The notes under the pieces were generated by a model. The model made no database searches and was not told the origin of the DNA. It was given only the letters and a program-made list of their open reading frames with translations. The translations under genes and the position numbers were made by a program. A stretch of DNA of 64,000 bases from Pseudomonas brassicacearum subsp. neoaurantiaca (lineage in GTDB: Bacteria > Pseudomonadota > Gammaproteobacteria > Pseudomonadales > Pseudomonadaceae), in the NCBI RefSeq assembly GCF_013608025.1, contig NZ_VDLV01000064.1, positions 156,365 to 220,364 of the forward strand, in the 5' to 3' direction. Numbering within the stretch: the stretch's first letter is position 1; every line of letters starts with the position of its first letter. Shown here piece after piece: positions 17,008 to 25,145 of the stretch.

Positions 17008-17265
17008 TCAGGCGCTTTTTGCAGTGACGAAGGCCGCAAGGCTTGCCACGTTGCTGAAATGGTTACGGGTGTCCTTGGCGTCGGCATCGATCTTGATGCC
17101 ATATTTCTTCTGGATCGCCAGGCCAAGCTCCAGGGCATCCACCGAGTCCAGGCCAAGGCCTTCGCCGAACAGGGTCTGATCGTCGCCGATGTCGTCGATA
17201 CCGATGTCCTCCAGGCCGAGGGCGTCGATGATCAGCTGTTTGATGTCACGGTGCAGATCGCTCAT
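17008..17265 (-). CDS. apeE: acyl carrier protein 1 of the aryl polyene cluster
   Basis: 85 aa ACP starting MSDLHRDIKQLIIDALG, with the modified serine in GLDSVDALELGLAI. The start at 17265 is chosen because it begins helix 1 and AAGGAG lies ten bases upstream; the longer open frame to 17349 reads through the acyltransferase gene. It overlaps that gene by 20 nt, a sign of translational coupling. Confidence 0.9.
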   Translation of the reverse strand: MSDLHRDIKQLIIDALGLEDIGIDDIGDDQTLFGEGLGLDSVDALELGLAIQKKYGIKIDADAKDTRNHFSNVASLAAFVTAKSA

Positions 17266-18055
17266 CTTCGGCGAGCTCCTTGATGAAATAGTGATGCAGA
17301 AAATCGTTGAGCCGGCGTGAAGCCTGCGGCGCAGGGCCCAGCGCGGCAAAAGCCTGTGGGTCTATATCGGCCCCAACGTGAAAACTGAAGTGCACGCGGC
17401 GATGGGGGATGCGATACCAGGGTTCGGCCTTGGTCAGCGTGGTGGGGCTGACCTTGATCGTGACCGGCGTCAGGACCTTCGCGCCTCGCAGAGCAATGGC
17501 CGCGGCGCCTCGATGAAAGGCCGGCGCATGGCCTGGCTGGGTACGCGTGCCCTCGGGAAACACGATCAGGCATTGGCCGTCCCGCAGGGCGTCGCTGGCG
17601 GCGTCGAGCATGTCCATGCTGCCGTCGTTGCTGATGTATTGGGTCGAGCGCAGCGGGCCACGGGTAAACGGGTTGTCCCACAGGCTTTGCTTGACCACGC
17701 AGTTGGCGTCGCGAACCAACCCGATCAGGAAGACCACGTCGATCAAGGACGGATGATTGGCGATGATCATTTGCCCCGGGCGGCCGAGTTTCTCCGCGCC
17801 GTCGATCTGGTAGGTGAGCACACCGGTACGGGCCATGAACCGGATAAAGAACCAGAACAAGCGCCCAACCGTGCGGCGAGCCCGCTGGCGACGGGTCTGT
17901 GGATCGGCGGGCAACGCATTGAGCAGGGGAAACACCAACAACCGCAGGCACAGCCCGCCCAACCCGAAGAGGGCGAAGCTTGCAGCGGTCGCGAACAGAC
18001 GCCAGTAGTAGGCGTCGCGATGTTTACCGGTCACCGGTTGCGTTGCCAGGTCCAT
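17246..18055 (-). CDS. PlsC-like 1-acyl-glycerol-3-phosphate acyltransferase
   Basis: 269 aa with an N-terminal hydrophobic segment (residues 20-48). The acyltransferase motif H-x4-D is in ANHPSLIDVV, with FPEGTR further on. Position corresponds to apeD, which is thought to build the lipid anchor of the polyene. It overlaps the chain-length-factor gene by 25 nt and the ACP gene by 20 nt. A housekeeping plsC is unlikely in this setting. Confidence 0.88.
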   Translation of the reverse strand: MDLATQPVTGKHRDAYYWRLFATAASFALFGLGGLCLRLLVFPLLNALPADPQTRRQRARRTVGRLFWFFIRFMARTGVLTYQIDGAEKLGRPGQMIIANHPSLIDVVFLIGLVRDANCVVKQSLWDNPFTRGPLRSTQYISNDGSMDMLDAASDALRDGQCLIVFPEGTRTQPGHAPAFHRGAAAIALRGAKVLTPVTIKVSPTTLTKAEPWYRIPHRRVHFSFHVGADIDPQAFAALGPAPQASRRLNDFLHHYFIKELAEDERSAP

Positions 18056-18750
18056 AGACGATTCTTCCAGGCATGTTGGCAGGTGGTGTCGTTGCTCAGC
18101 AGCGTACGCAATAGATCCAGGGCGTGGGGCCAGTCGCTGCCGGGCGTTGATGCTGGTGCGCTGGACAGGTCCAGTTGCCAGTCGTCACCGCAAGTCAGCA
18201 ATAGTCCCACCGCGTAGGGAAACGGTACGTCGTCGACCCAGGGCGCATAGACCTGGGGTGGTTGTTCTTCGGTGATGACCAGCAGCACCGCTGGCGCGCC
18301 TTCATTCAATAGCGCGACGGCTTCCAGCATGCCGTGCTCCAGGCCATCACCCGTGGCTGCCAGGGCGGTCATTTCGCTGGTTTCGCCGCGCATGATCGAC
18401 CACAGGCCAATGACCGCGTTGTGCACCGACAAGCTGAATTGGGTCGGAGACAAGGGCTGGTCGGCGGCCAGGTCCTTGAGAATCTCAAAAGTGCGCGGGG
18501 TTTCGCCGTGACGGGAAATAAAGACCAACGGTAGGTCCGGTCGTCCTTCGGCCAGTGGCCAGGCGACACTGAAGGCCATGCGCGCCAGGCGGCTCAGGCG
18601 TCGGCGCTGCATGGCGGGCAGGAACGACACGTCAGGGGCCGCGTCGCTGGCGGCCAGCACGACCGGTTGTCGGCTCCATGCCTGCCAATCGTCCACGCTT
18701 TCGAGCCCAGGGGCCCATGCGCGCCATTGGGCGATATTGAAATTGATCAC
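18031..18750 (-). CDS. apeC: beta-ketoacyl synthase chain-length factor
   Basis: 239 aa with the proposed GTG start (INFNIAQWRAWAPG after it), preceded by a GGATGAG that could serve as ribosome site; the frame stays open to 18834, so an ATG at about 18819 is the alternative. It belongs to the short KS-like N-terminal family and lacks the usual TACSS cysteine motif; SVHNAVIG occupies the equivalent stretch. By synteny it is the non-catalytic partner of ApeO. It is the first gene of the cluster. Confidence 0.82.
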   Translation of the reverse strand: MINFNIAQWRAWAPGLESVDDWQAWSRQPVVLAASDAAPDVSFLPAMQRRRLSRLARMAFSVAWPLAEGRPDLPLVFISRHGETPRTFEILKDLAADQPLSPTQFSLSVHNAVIGLWSIMRGETSEMTALAATGDGLEHGMLEAVALLNEGAPAVLLVITEEQPPQVYAPWVDDVPFPYAVGLLLTCGDDWQLDLSSAPASTPGSDWPHALDLLRTLLSNDTTCQHAWKNRLWTWQRNR

Positions 18751-19097
18751 AAACTCATCCCACCCCTGCGGGCTTTTATTGTCACGGTTCAGTGGTTTGA
18801 CCCGCGTCCAACCCTGCATGGTCTTGCGACCCAAGTGGCGCGCATTATCCCGGTGCGGTTGGCTTGTAGCAAATAATGGTTACATTTTGTCCGGGTCAAT
18901 CCGTAGGTTGGTCAGGCCCGGCACATTGTCGCGATTTTATCGGCTGTGTCTGTCAGTCACTTCTGTCAATCGCTGGGGGAATTGACGCTTGGTTGTCTGA
19001 AAAAGCCACCAACGCGGTAATCCATCCGCGTCGAAGGTAGCGAAGCGGTGTCTTGGGCTACTACACTCGGTCATCTTTGATACACGGAGGTTTTGAC
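18751..19097. promoter_or_regulatory. divergent promoter region of the aryl polyene operon and parA-like gene
   Basis: About 350 nt with no gene. On the minus strand a TTGACC (18894-18899 on the plus axis) lies 15-17 nt before AT-rich CATTAT/TTATTT (about 18870-18880), a weak sigma70-like candidate for the pigment operon. On the plus strand the gene start has CGGAGG but no convincing -35/-10. No strong operator palindrome was found by eye. Confidence 0.35.
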
Positions 19098-19868
19098 ATG
19101 CGGCGTGTGGTGTTCAATCAGAAGGGTGGCGTGGGCAAGTCCAGCATCGCCTGCAACCTGGCGGCCGTGAGTGCCAGCGAGGGTTATCGCACGCTATTGA
19201 TTGACCTGGACGCCCAGGCCAATTCCACTCAATACCTGACCGGCCTGACGGGCGATGACATCCCCATGGGCATCGCCGACTTTTTCAAGCAGACCCTCTC
19301 ATCGGGGCCTTTCTCGAAAAAGAACAAGGTCGATATCTACGAAACGCCTTTCGACAACCTGCATGTCATCACCGCCACGGCGGAACTGACGGACCTGCAG
19401 CCCAAGCTCGAGGCGAAACACAAGATCAACAAGCTGCGCAAGCTGCTCGAAGAGCTGGACGAGGATTACGACCGGATTTACCTGGATACGCCGCCGGCCT
19501 TGAACTTCTACGCGGTTTCGGCGTTGATCGCGGCTGATCGCGTATTGATTCCTTTCGATTGCGATAGTTTTTCGCGCCAGGCGTTGTATGGCCTGATGGC
19601 GGAAATCGAGGAGCTCAAGGACGACCATAACGAAGCGTTGGAAGTAGAAGGGATTGTGGTCAATCAGTTCCAGGCCCGCGCGAGCCTGCCGCAGCAGATC
19701 CTCGATGAGCTGATCGCCGAAGGCTTGCCGGTGTTGCCCGTCTACCTGAGCAGTTCGGTGCGCATGCGTGAATCCCACCAGGCGAGCCTGCCACTGATCC
19801 ACCTGGACCCACGGCATAAACTGACCCAACAGTTTGTGGAGTTGCATAGCCTGTTGGAAAACGCCTGA
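19098..19868 (+). CDS. ParA/MinD-superfamily ATPase, orphan
   Basis: 256 aa with the deviant Walker A KGGVGKSS at residues 9-16, Walker A' LIDLDAQANSTQYL and Walker B YLDTPPAL. There is no N-terminal HTH and no parB gene beside it, so it is not the chromosome partition pair; small ParA proteins like this position cell-surface machinery or chemoreceptors in other bacteria. Start ATG at 19098 is set by CGGAGG with 7-nt spacing and by the Walker motif position. It is transcribed away from the pigment operon. Confidence 0.88.
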   Translation: MRRVVFNQKGGVGKSSIACNLAAVSASEGYRTLLIDLDAQANSTQYLTGLTGDDIPMGIADFFKQTLSSGPFSKKNKVDIYETPFDNLHVITATAELTDLQPKLEAKHKINKLRKLLEELDEDYDRIYLDTPPALNFYAVSALIAADRVLIPFDCDSFSRQALYGLMAEIEELKDDHNEALEVEGIVVNQFQARASLPQQILDELIAEGLPVLPVYLSSSVRMRESHQASLPLIHLDPRHKLTQQFVELHSLLENA

Positions 19869-19890
19869 CTTACTGGCATACGCAAGTCCA

Positions 19891-19980
19891 CTGTGGGAGC
19901 GAGCTTGCTCGCGATAGCGACCTGCCAGTCGATGCAATTATTGACTGACACACCGTCATCGCGAGCAAGCTAGCTCCCAC
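19891..19980. repeat. REP doublet
   Basis: GTGGGAGCGAGCTTGCTCGCGA (from 19893) and its inverted copy (to 19980) separated by about 45 nt, lying between the convergent parA-like and trxC genes; it could act as a shared mRNA end. Confidence 0.85.
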
Positions 19981-19993
19981 GAGGGGGCTGGCT

Positions 19994-20416
19994 TCAAATC
20001 CCTTGGCTGCGCAGCCAACTCATCAACTGCGGCAACGGAAACGCCCCACTCTGGCGCGCCACTTCCCGGCCATCCTTGAACAGAATCAGGCTGGGTATCG
20101 AACGGATCCCCAACTGCGCCGACAATTGCTGATTGGCCTCGCTGTCGAGCTTGGCCAGCCGGCACTTACCCACCAGTTGCGCGGCGGCCTGTTCGAACAC
20201 CGGCGCGAAGGATTTGCACGGCCCGCACCAATCCGCCCAGACATCTATCAATAACGGCAGGTCGCCCTTGATCTGGCTGGCGTAGCCGCCTTGCTTGAGT
20301 TCGAACGGCTTGGTCAACAACACCTGGGCCTTGCAGCGCCCGCACTTGGGCTGGTCGCCGAGACGTTCGGCGGGGATGCGGTTGAGTCCGTTGCAGTGGG
20401 GGCAGGGGATCAGCAT
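19994..20416 (-). CDS. trxC: thioredoxin 2
   Basis: 140 aa. An N-terminal zinc ribbon (CPHC ... CGRC) precedes a thioredoxin fold with the redox centre WADWCGPCK. This two-part structure is diagnostic of TrxC, a cytosolic disulfide reductase often induced by oxidative stress. The start at 20416 (MLIPCPHCNG) is preferred because GGAG lies nine bases upstream; the ATG at 20431 overlaps that site. Confidence 0.93.
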   Translation of the reverse strand: MLIPCPHCNGLNRIPAERLGDQPKCGRCKAQVLLTKPFELKQGGYASQIKGDLPLLIDVWADWCGPCKSFAPVFEQAAAQLVGKCRLAKLDSEANQQLSAQLGIRSIPSLILFKDGREVARQSGAFPLPQLMSWLRSQGI

Positions 20417-20482
20417 CGGGTCAGTCTCCATGGAAAATCATTAGGCATGGATTGAACACTATATAGAAGCCGCCACAAACCT

Positions 20483-20572
20483 TGTGGGAGCGAGCTTGCT
20501 CGCGATGGCGGTGTGTCAGTCAATATCGCATCGACTGTCAGGGCGCTATCGCGAGCAAGCTCGCTCCCACAG
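20483..20572. repeat. REP doublet
   Basis: GTGGGAGCGAGCTTGCTCGCGA and its inverted copy with about 45 nt between, in the gap between the ycaC-like gene and trxC, both on the minus strand. Confidence 0.85.
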
Positions 20573-20591
20573 GGGATATTGGTGTTGCTGA

Positions 20592-21218
20592 TTATTTGGC
20601 CTGGGTCAGCGTGTTGTAGCTGGTCATCAGGTTGCGGTAGTCCGGGATGTGGTTGGAGAACAGGGTCGCCAGGCCTTCCACGTCGTTGCGCCAGTCGCGG
20701 TGCAGTTCGCAGGCCAGGCCGAACCAGGTCATCAGCTGTGCACCCGACGAGGACATGCGGTCCCAGGCCGATTGACGGGTCAGTTCGTTGAACGTGCCGG
20801 AGGCATCGGTCACCACGAACACTTCGAAACCTTCGGCCAGGGCCGACAGTGCCGGGAAGGCGACGCAGACTTCAGTCACGACGCCGGCGATGATCAGTTG
20901 TTTCTTGCCGGTGGCCTTGATCGCCTTGACGAAATCTTCGTTGTCCCAAGCGTTGATCTGACCAGGGCGAGCGATGTACGGAGCGTCCGGGAACAAGGTC
21001 TTGAGTTCTGGCATCAGCGGGCCGTTGGGGCCGGTTTCGAAGCTGGTGGTGAGGATGGTTGGCAGTTGGAAGTACTTCGCCAGGTCAGCCAGGGCCAGCA
21101 CGTTGTTCTTGAAGCGGTCCGGGTCGATGTCACGTACCAGCGACAGCAGGCCAGCCTGGTGATCGACCAGCAGAACGGCGGCGTTATCTTTGTCGAGACG
21201 GTTGTAGGAAGTAGTCAT
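20592..21218 (-). CDS. ycaC: YcaC-like cysteine hydrolase (isochorismatase family)
   Basis: 208 aa, the same length as E. coli YcaC. The catalytic triad is readable: Asp in LLVDHQAG, Lys in KATGKKQLII and Cys in GVVTEVCVAF. Members hydrolyse amide-type substrates; the true substrate of YcaC is not known. GAGG precedes the ATG. It is divergent from the LysR gene at 21421, which probably regulates it. Confidence 0.88.
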   Translation of the reverse strand: MTTSYNRLDKDNAAVLLVDHQAGLLSLVRDIDPDRFKNNVLALADLAKYFQLPTILTTSFETGPNGPLMPELKTLFPDAPYIARPGQINAWDNEDFVKAIKATGKKQLIIAGVVTEVCVAFPALSALAEGFEVFVVTDASGTFNELTRQSAWDRMSSSGAQLMTWFGLACELHRDWRNDVEGLATLFSNHIPDYRNLMTSYNTLTQAK

Positions 21219-21420
21219 GGCGTAGCCCTCATTAAGTTTTGGTTGCCGAAGGTTTCGGCGTGGTTAAGGTTTTTAATGCCGGTGCAGCGATTGATCGGTG
21301 ACTCATCTGGCCGAAGCGCCGGTTTCAATCCGTGTTGCGTTTCGATGTGTGTAGATTAAAACTGGCACCTTTGATGCGCTAGACTGCGAAAATCAGCCTT
21401 AGCGTTCTATTTGGAGAACG
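21219..21420. promoter_or_regulatory. divergent ycaC/lysR regulatory gap
   Basis: About 200 nt between divergent start codons. It contains AT-rich stretches near 21350-21365 and GGAG at 21413-21416 for the LysR gene. No clean T-N11-A palindrome could be fixed by eye. Confidence 0.4.
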
Positions 21421-22329
21421 ATCATCGAAGACCTCAACACGCTGTACTACTTCACCCAAGTGGTTGAGCACCGTGGGTTCGCTGCGGCGGGCCGGGCGCT
21501 GGACATGCCCAAATCCAAGCTGAGCCGGCGTATTGCCCAGTTGGAAGAACGGCTCGGGGTGCGGCTGCTGCATCGCACCAGCCGCCATTGCACGTTGACG
21601 GAGATTGGCCAGGCCTACTACCAGCGCTGCCTGGCGATGCGGGTCGAGGCCGAGAGTGCCGCCGAGGTGATCGAGCGCAACCGTTCCGAACCCCAGGGCC
21701 TGGTGCGCATCAGTTGCCCGACAGCGCTGCTCAACAGTTGGGTCGGGCCGATGCTGACCCGCTACATGCTCAAATATCCGCGGGTGGAGTTGTTCATCGA
21801 GAGCACCAATCGCCGGGTCGACCTGATCCACGAAGGTTTCGATATCGCCCTACGGGTGCGCTTTCCGCCGCTGGAAAACACCGACATGGTCATGAAAGTG
21901 CTGAGCAACAGCACCCAATGCCTGGTGGGCAGCCCGGCCTTTGTGCAGCATCTGTCTTCATCGGCGTCTCCGGCGGACCTGAACGGCTTGCCGAGCGTGC
22001 ATTGGGGCGGTGCGCAGCGGGAATACCAGTGGGAATTGTTCGGCCCGGACGGCACCCGCGCATTGATCCGTCATGAGCCGCGCATGGTCACTGATGACCT
22101 GCTGGCCCTGCGTCATGCGGTGCTGGCGGGCATTGGCGTCGCCCATTTGCCCAGCGTGGTGGTGCGCGAGGATATTGCTGCCGGACGGCTGGTGGAGTTG
22201 GTACCAGGCTGGACGCCGAAGTGCGGGATTGTCCACGCGATCTTTGCTTCACGCCGTGGATTGCTGCCGTCGGTGCGTACGTTGATCGATTTCCTGGCTG
22301 AAGAATTCAGCCACAGTGACATGGCGTAA
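21421..22329 (+). CDS. LysR-family transcriptional regulator, apparent ATC start
   Basis: 302 aa if initiated at 21421. The N-terminal winged helix (EDLNTLYYFTQVVEHRGF ... RRIAQLEERLGVRLLHRTSR) is complete only when translation begins upstream of the first GTG (21460). The in-frame stop TAG at 21400 leaves no ATG, GTG or TTG for that; ATC at 21421 or 21424 behind GGAG is the only well-placed codon. Homologues commonly read MIEDLNTLYYFTQVVE, which fits ATC standing in place of ATG. The C-terminal part is a normal LysR effector domain. It likely controls the divergent hydrolase gene. Confidence 0.85.
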   Translation: MIEDLNTLYYFTQVVEHRGFAAAGRALDMPKSKLSRRIAQLEERLGVRLLHRTSRHCTLTEIGQAYYQRCLAMRVEAESAAEVIERNRSEPQGLVRISCPTALLNSWVGPMLTRYMLKYPRVELFIESTNRRVDLIHEGFDIALRVRFPPLENTDMVMKVLSNSTQCLVGSPAFVQHLSSSASPADLNGLPSVHWGGAQREYQWELFGPDGTRALIRHEPRMVTDDLLALRHAVLAGIGVAHLPSVVVREDIAAGRLVELVPGWTPKCGIVHAIFASRRGLLPSVRTLIDFLAEEFSHSDMA

Positions 22330-22432
22330 GGCGCTGGACGTTGCCTTCTCCCGTGTTGCCATTCATCAGGTGCGCCGCACTGTAGGCGCATCGCGCCCTC
22401 AAAAGCATACCTGTTCACAACCAGGAGGTCCC

Positions 22433-22702
22433 ATGAGCACCCCTCAAGATCCAACCACCCCCCAGGCACTGGACAACCCCAATGACGACGGCTTCGTCCT
22501 CGGCACCGCCGGCCGCGACGAAGACCCCAACGCCGCCCCAGCCTATGCAACCGACAGTCGTCACGATCGCGATGAATTGACCCCGGAAGACGCTCGCGGC
22601 ATGCCCGGTTATCCCGAGGAAAAACCGCAGGCGGAGCCGGCTGAAGAAGAGGCGGAATCAGGGATCGAGACGCCCGAACAGGGGAATGACAAGGCGGGGT
22701 GA
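22433..22702 (+). CDS. small acidic, probably disordered protein
   Basis: 89 aa starting MSTPQDPTTPQALDNPND, rich in Asp, Glu, Pro and Ala, with no hydrophobic core. Start is set by an exceptionally strong AGGAGG five bases before the ATG. Similar short proteins occur in fluorescent pseudomonads without known function. Its neighbours give no hint of function. Confidence 0.7.
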   Translation: MSTPQDPTTPQALDNPNDDGFVLGTAGRDEDPNAAPAYATDSRHDRDELTPEDARGMPGYPEEKPQAEPAEEEAESGIETPEQGNDKAG

Positions 22703-22800
22703 GCAATGGCTCATACCTGCTCACATTTCTTCCAAATGATCAGAGCCTCCGGCGACTAGGCTGAAATTCTGCAAATCAACCCGTCTATCTGGCTGGCGCT

Positions 22801-22856
22801 ATCGCAATTTGCGATGCGCCAGTTTTGTGTTTAACTCCCCTATAGCAAAATGCGAT
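22801..22856 (+). promoter_or_regulatory. higBA promoter with two operator-like palindromes
   Basis: ATCGCAATTTGCGAT at 22801-22815 and ATAGCAAAATGCGAT at 22842-22856 are related palindromes with centres 41 bp apart (about four helical turns). A TTGCGA at 22809-22814 with TTAACT 16 nt on could be the promoter, so that one site covers -35 and the other lies just after +1. HigA binding here is inferred from the usual autorepression of such modules. Confidence 0.6.
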
Positions 22857-22867
22857 AAGGATGTTGC

Positions 22868-23155
22868 ATGCATGTGATCACTGAGAAGCGCATTTGGGAG
22901 GCCAAGGAGAAATGGCCGCATTCTGCCAATGCGCTGGATCAATGGTATCGGCTGATCAAGCGCAACAGCCCGGCGGATTATGCGGCGATGAAGTCCATAT
23001 TTCCGGCAACCGATAAGGTCGGTCCGCTACACGTGTTTGACATCGGAGGAAACAAGTTGCGGCTGATAGCGGTAATTCGATACCGACCCCAACGCCTCTA
23101 TATCAAATGCGTGCTCGACCATCGGGAATACGATAGAGGCAAGTGGAAGGAGTAA
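22868..23155 (+). CDS. higB: HigB-family mRNA interferase toxin
   Basis: 95 aa, matching the E. coli HigB (YgjN) fold family: MHVITEKRIWEAKEKWP, the VFDIGGNKLRLIAVI core strands and a basic C-terminus (LDHREYDRGKWKE) with the residues used for ribosome-dependent mRNA cleavage. As usual for hig loci the toxin precedes the antitoxin, with only 4 nt between stop and next start. AAGGA lies seven bases upstream. Confidence 0.92.
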   Translation: MHVITEKRIWEAKEKWPHSANALDQWYRLIKRNSPADYAAMKSIFPATDKVGPLHVFDIGGNKLRLIAVIRYRPQRLYIKCVLDHREYDRGKWKE

Positions 23156-23159
23156 AAGG

Positions 23160-23561
23160 ATGAGTGCACTGATAGAACAAGTCGCTGCCCATTGGGAGTT
23201 CGTATCGCCTCTTCTGCGCAAGCCCAGGAGTGAGGAAGATTACGATCGCCTGGCCGGCGCCCTTGATGAACTGTTGGAACTGGTCGGCGAAGACGAAGCC
23301 CACCCGCTCATGAGCCTGGTCGACATTATCGGCGAATGGATCGAAGCCTGGGATCAGCAACACCGGCCAATGCCTAAGGTCAGTGGCGTAGAGGCGCTTC
23401 GTTACCTGATGCGTGAGCACGGTTTGAGCCAGAGCGATTTGCCAGGTGTCGGCGCCCAATCGGTGGTATCGGAAGTGCTGAGCGGCAAGCGCCAGCTGAA
23501 TTTAAGGCAGATTCGCTGGTTGGCAGAACGCTTTGGCGTATCGGTTGAAACCTTTATTTGA
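23160..23561 (+). CDS. higA: HigA-family antitoxin
   Basis: 133 aa. An N-terminal helical region binds toxin in relatives; the C-terminal XRE-type helix-turn-helix is GLSQSDLPGVGAQSVVSEVLSGKRQLNLRQI (about residues 85-115, cited in pieces: GLSQSDL, SVVSEVLSGKR). It neutralises HigB and should repress the operon through the palindromes at 22801-22856. The AAAAGG upstream is the ribosome site. Confidence 0.92.
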   Translation: MSALIEQVAAHWEFVSPLLRKPRSEEDYDRLAGALDELLELVGEDEAHPLMSLVDIIGEWIEAWDQQHRPMPKVSGVEALRYLMREHGLSQSDLPGVGAQSVVSEVLSGKRQLNLRQIRWLAERFGVSVETFI

Positions 23562-23587
23562 AGGCTTGGATTGCTATCGGGGCTGCT

Positions 23588-23624
23588 TCGCAGCCCAGCG
23601 GGAGCAAGCTCCCTCGCCACGGGG
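23588..23624. repeat. single REP
   Basis: CAGCGGGAGCAAGCTCCCTC with GCCAC following, one unpaired REP between convergent higA and selO. Confidence 0.75.
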
Positions 23625-23644
23625 TTAGGTGTCTGGCGGAAGGA

Positions 23645-25108
23645 CTACGACGAGCAACTGATCTCCAGGTGCTTGCCCCATTCCGGCGGGCGCTCGGCGT
23701 AGCTGTCCATGCCCGGTTGTTCTTCGAACGGCTTGCTCAGCACCGTGTGCAGGCGGCGGACTTCTTCGTAGTCGCCTGACTCGGCGGCGTCGATGGCTTT
23801 TTGTGCCAGGTAGTTGCGCAGCACGTACAGCGGATTGACCGCATGCATGCGAGCGCGGCGCTGATCTTGATCGACCGGGCCTTCCCGGTTGACCCGGGCA
23901 ACGTACAGCTCGGCCCAGGCGTCGAAACCCTTCAAGTCGACGAAGTCATCGCGCAAGGTGGCGACGGCTTGTTCCGGCGACCGATCGCCCAACCGGCGGA
24001 AGAACAGGTTGTAGTCAACGCCGCTGTTCTGCATCAGTTGCAGCAGGCGTTCCACCAGTTTCTGGTCCTCCTCTTCGGCGACGGTCAGGCCGAGGCGGCG
24101 GCGCATCAGGTCCAGGTAATGGGCCTGGTACAGCGGCAAGTACAAACCGAGGGTCTCGCGCAGGGCTTCGACGCTGATGAAAGGCGTCAGGGCCTGGGCC
24201 AGGGCGCTGAGGTTCCACTGGCCGATGGGCACCTGGTTGCTGAACGAGTAGCGGCCCTGGTCATCGGAGTGGTTGCAGATGAAGTTGGCGTCGAAGTCGT
24301 CGAGGAAAGCGAACGGCCCGAAGTCGAAGGTGATGCCCAGGATCGACATGTTGTCGGTGTTCATCACCCCGTGGCAGAAACCGTAGGCCTGCCACTTGGC
24401 GATCAGTTCGGCGTTGCGCTCGACGATTTCACGGTACATCGCCAGGTACGGCTCCGGCTGCTCCCGGCATTCGGCGAAGTGCAGGTTCAGTACATGCTCG
24501 GCCAGGGTGGCCTGCAGTTCTGGCTTCTTGGTGTAGTAGAAATATTCGAAATGCCCGAAGCGCACATGGCTGGGAGACAGGCGCAGCACCATGGCGGCGC
24601 GCTCCTGCTTTTCCCGCCATACGGGTGTGTCCGAGCCGATCACGCACAGCGCGCGGGTAGTCGGAATGCCCAAGGCATGCAGCGCCTCGGAGGCGAGGAA
24701 TTCGCGGATCGAGGAGCGCAGCACCGCGCGTCCGTCGCCCATTCGCGAAAACGGCGTCTGGCCGGCACCCTTGAGGTGCAGGTCCCAATGCTCGCCGGCC
24801 TCGTTGTACACCTCGCCCAGCAGCAGCCCGCGGCCATCGCCCAGTTGTGGGTTGTAGTGGCCAAACTGGTGACCCGAATAGACCATGGCCCGCGGCTCGG
24901 TCTCGGCCCACAGCTTATGGCCGCCGAAGATCTCGGCGAACAGCGGTGTCTCGGCTTCTGCCGGCTCCAGGTCCAGCAGCGCCATGGCCGCCGGGCTGGC
25001 AACCACCAGGCGCGGGTTGTCGATGGGTTCGGGCAGCACGTGGGCCGAGAAACCGTCGCCCAGGCGGGCGAAACGGTTATCGAAGGTCAGCGTTTCCAGC
25101 GTTTTCAT
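23645..25108 (-). CDS. selO: protein adenylyltransferase SelO (YdiU)
   Basis: 487 aa pseudokinase-fold enzyme that transfers AMP from ATP to protein Ser/Thr/Tyr. Visible motifs are the glycine-rich LQLGDGRGLLLGE-like region (NPQLGDGRGLLLGEV), LHLKGAGQTPFSR, the MNTDNMSILG catalytic segment and TFDFGPFAFLDDFD metal-binding segment. The C-terminal Cys (LEISCSS) is the residue replaced by selenocysteine in animal SelO. The start at 25108 has GGAG seven bases upstream; 25138 does not. It follows mscK by 37 nt. Confidence 0.94.
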   Translation of the reverse strand: MKTLETLTFDNRFARLGDGFSAHVLPEPIDNPRLVVASPAAMALLDLEPAEAETPLFAEIFGGHKLWAETEPRAMVYSGHQFGHYNPQLGDGRGLLLGEVYNEAGEHWDLHLKGAGQTPFSRMGDGRAVLRSSIREFLASEALHALGIPTTRALCVIGSDTPVWREKQERAAMVLRLSPSHVRFGHFEYFYYTKKPELQATLAEHVLNLHFAECREQPEPYLAMYREIVERNAELIAKWQAYGFCHGVMNTDNMSILGITFDFGPFAFLDDFDANFICNHSDDQGRYSFSNQVPIGQWNLSALAQALTPFISVEALRETLGLYLPLYQAHYLDLMRRRLGLTVAEEEDQKLVERLLQLMQNSGVDYNLFFRRLGDRSPEQAVATLRDDFVDLKGFDAWAELYVARVNREGPVDQDQRRARMHAVNPLYVLRNYLAQKAIDAAESGDYEEVRRLHTVLSKPFEEQPGMDSYAERPPEWGKHLEISCSS

Positions 25109-25145
25109 GGCCGTCTCCGGCGGGATGCCCGCAGGCACCCCGTTA

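Noticed and set aside
21460..22329. LysR start at GTG 21460
   Set aside because: Would delete the first 13 residues of the conserved DNA-binding domain and has no ribosome site.
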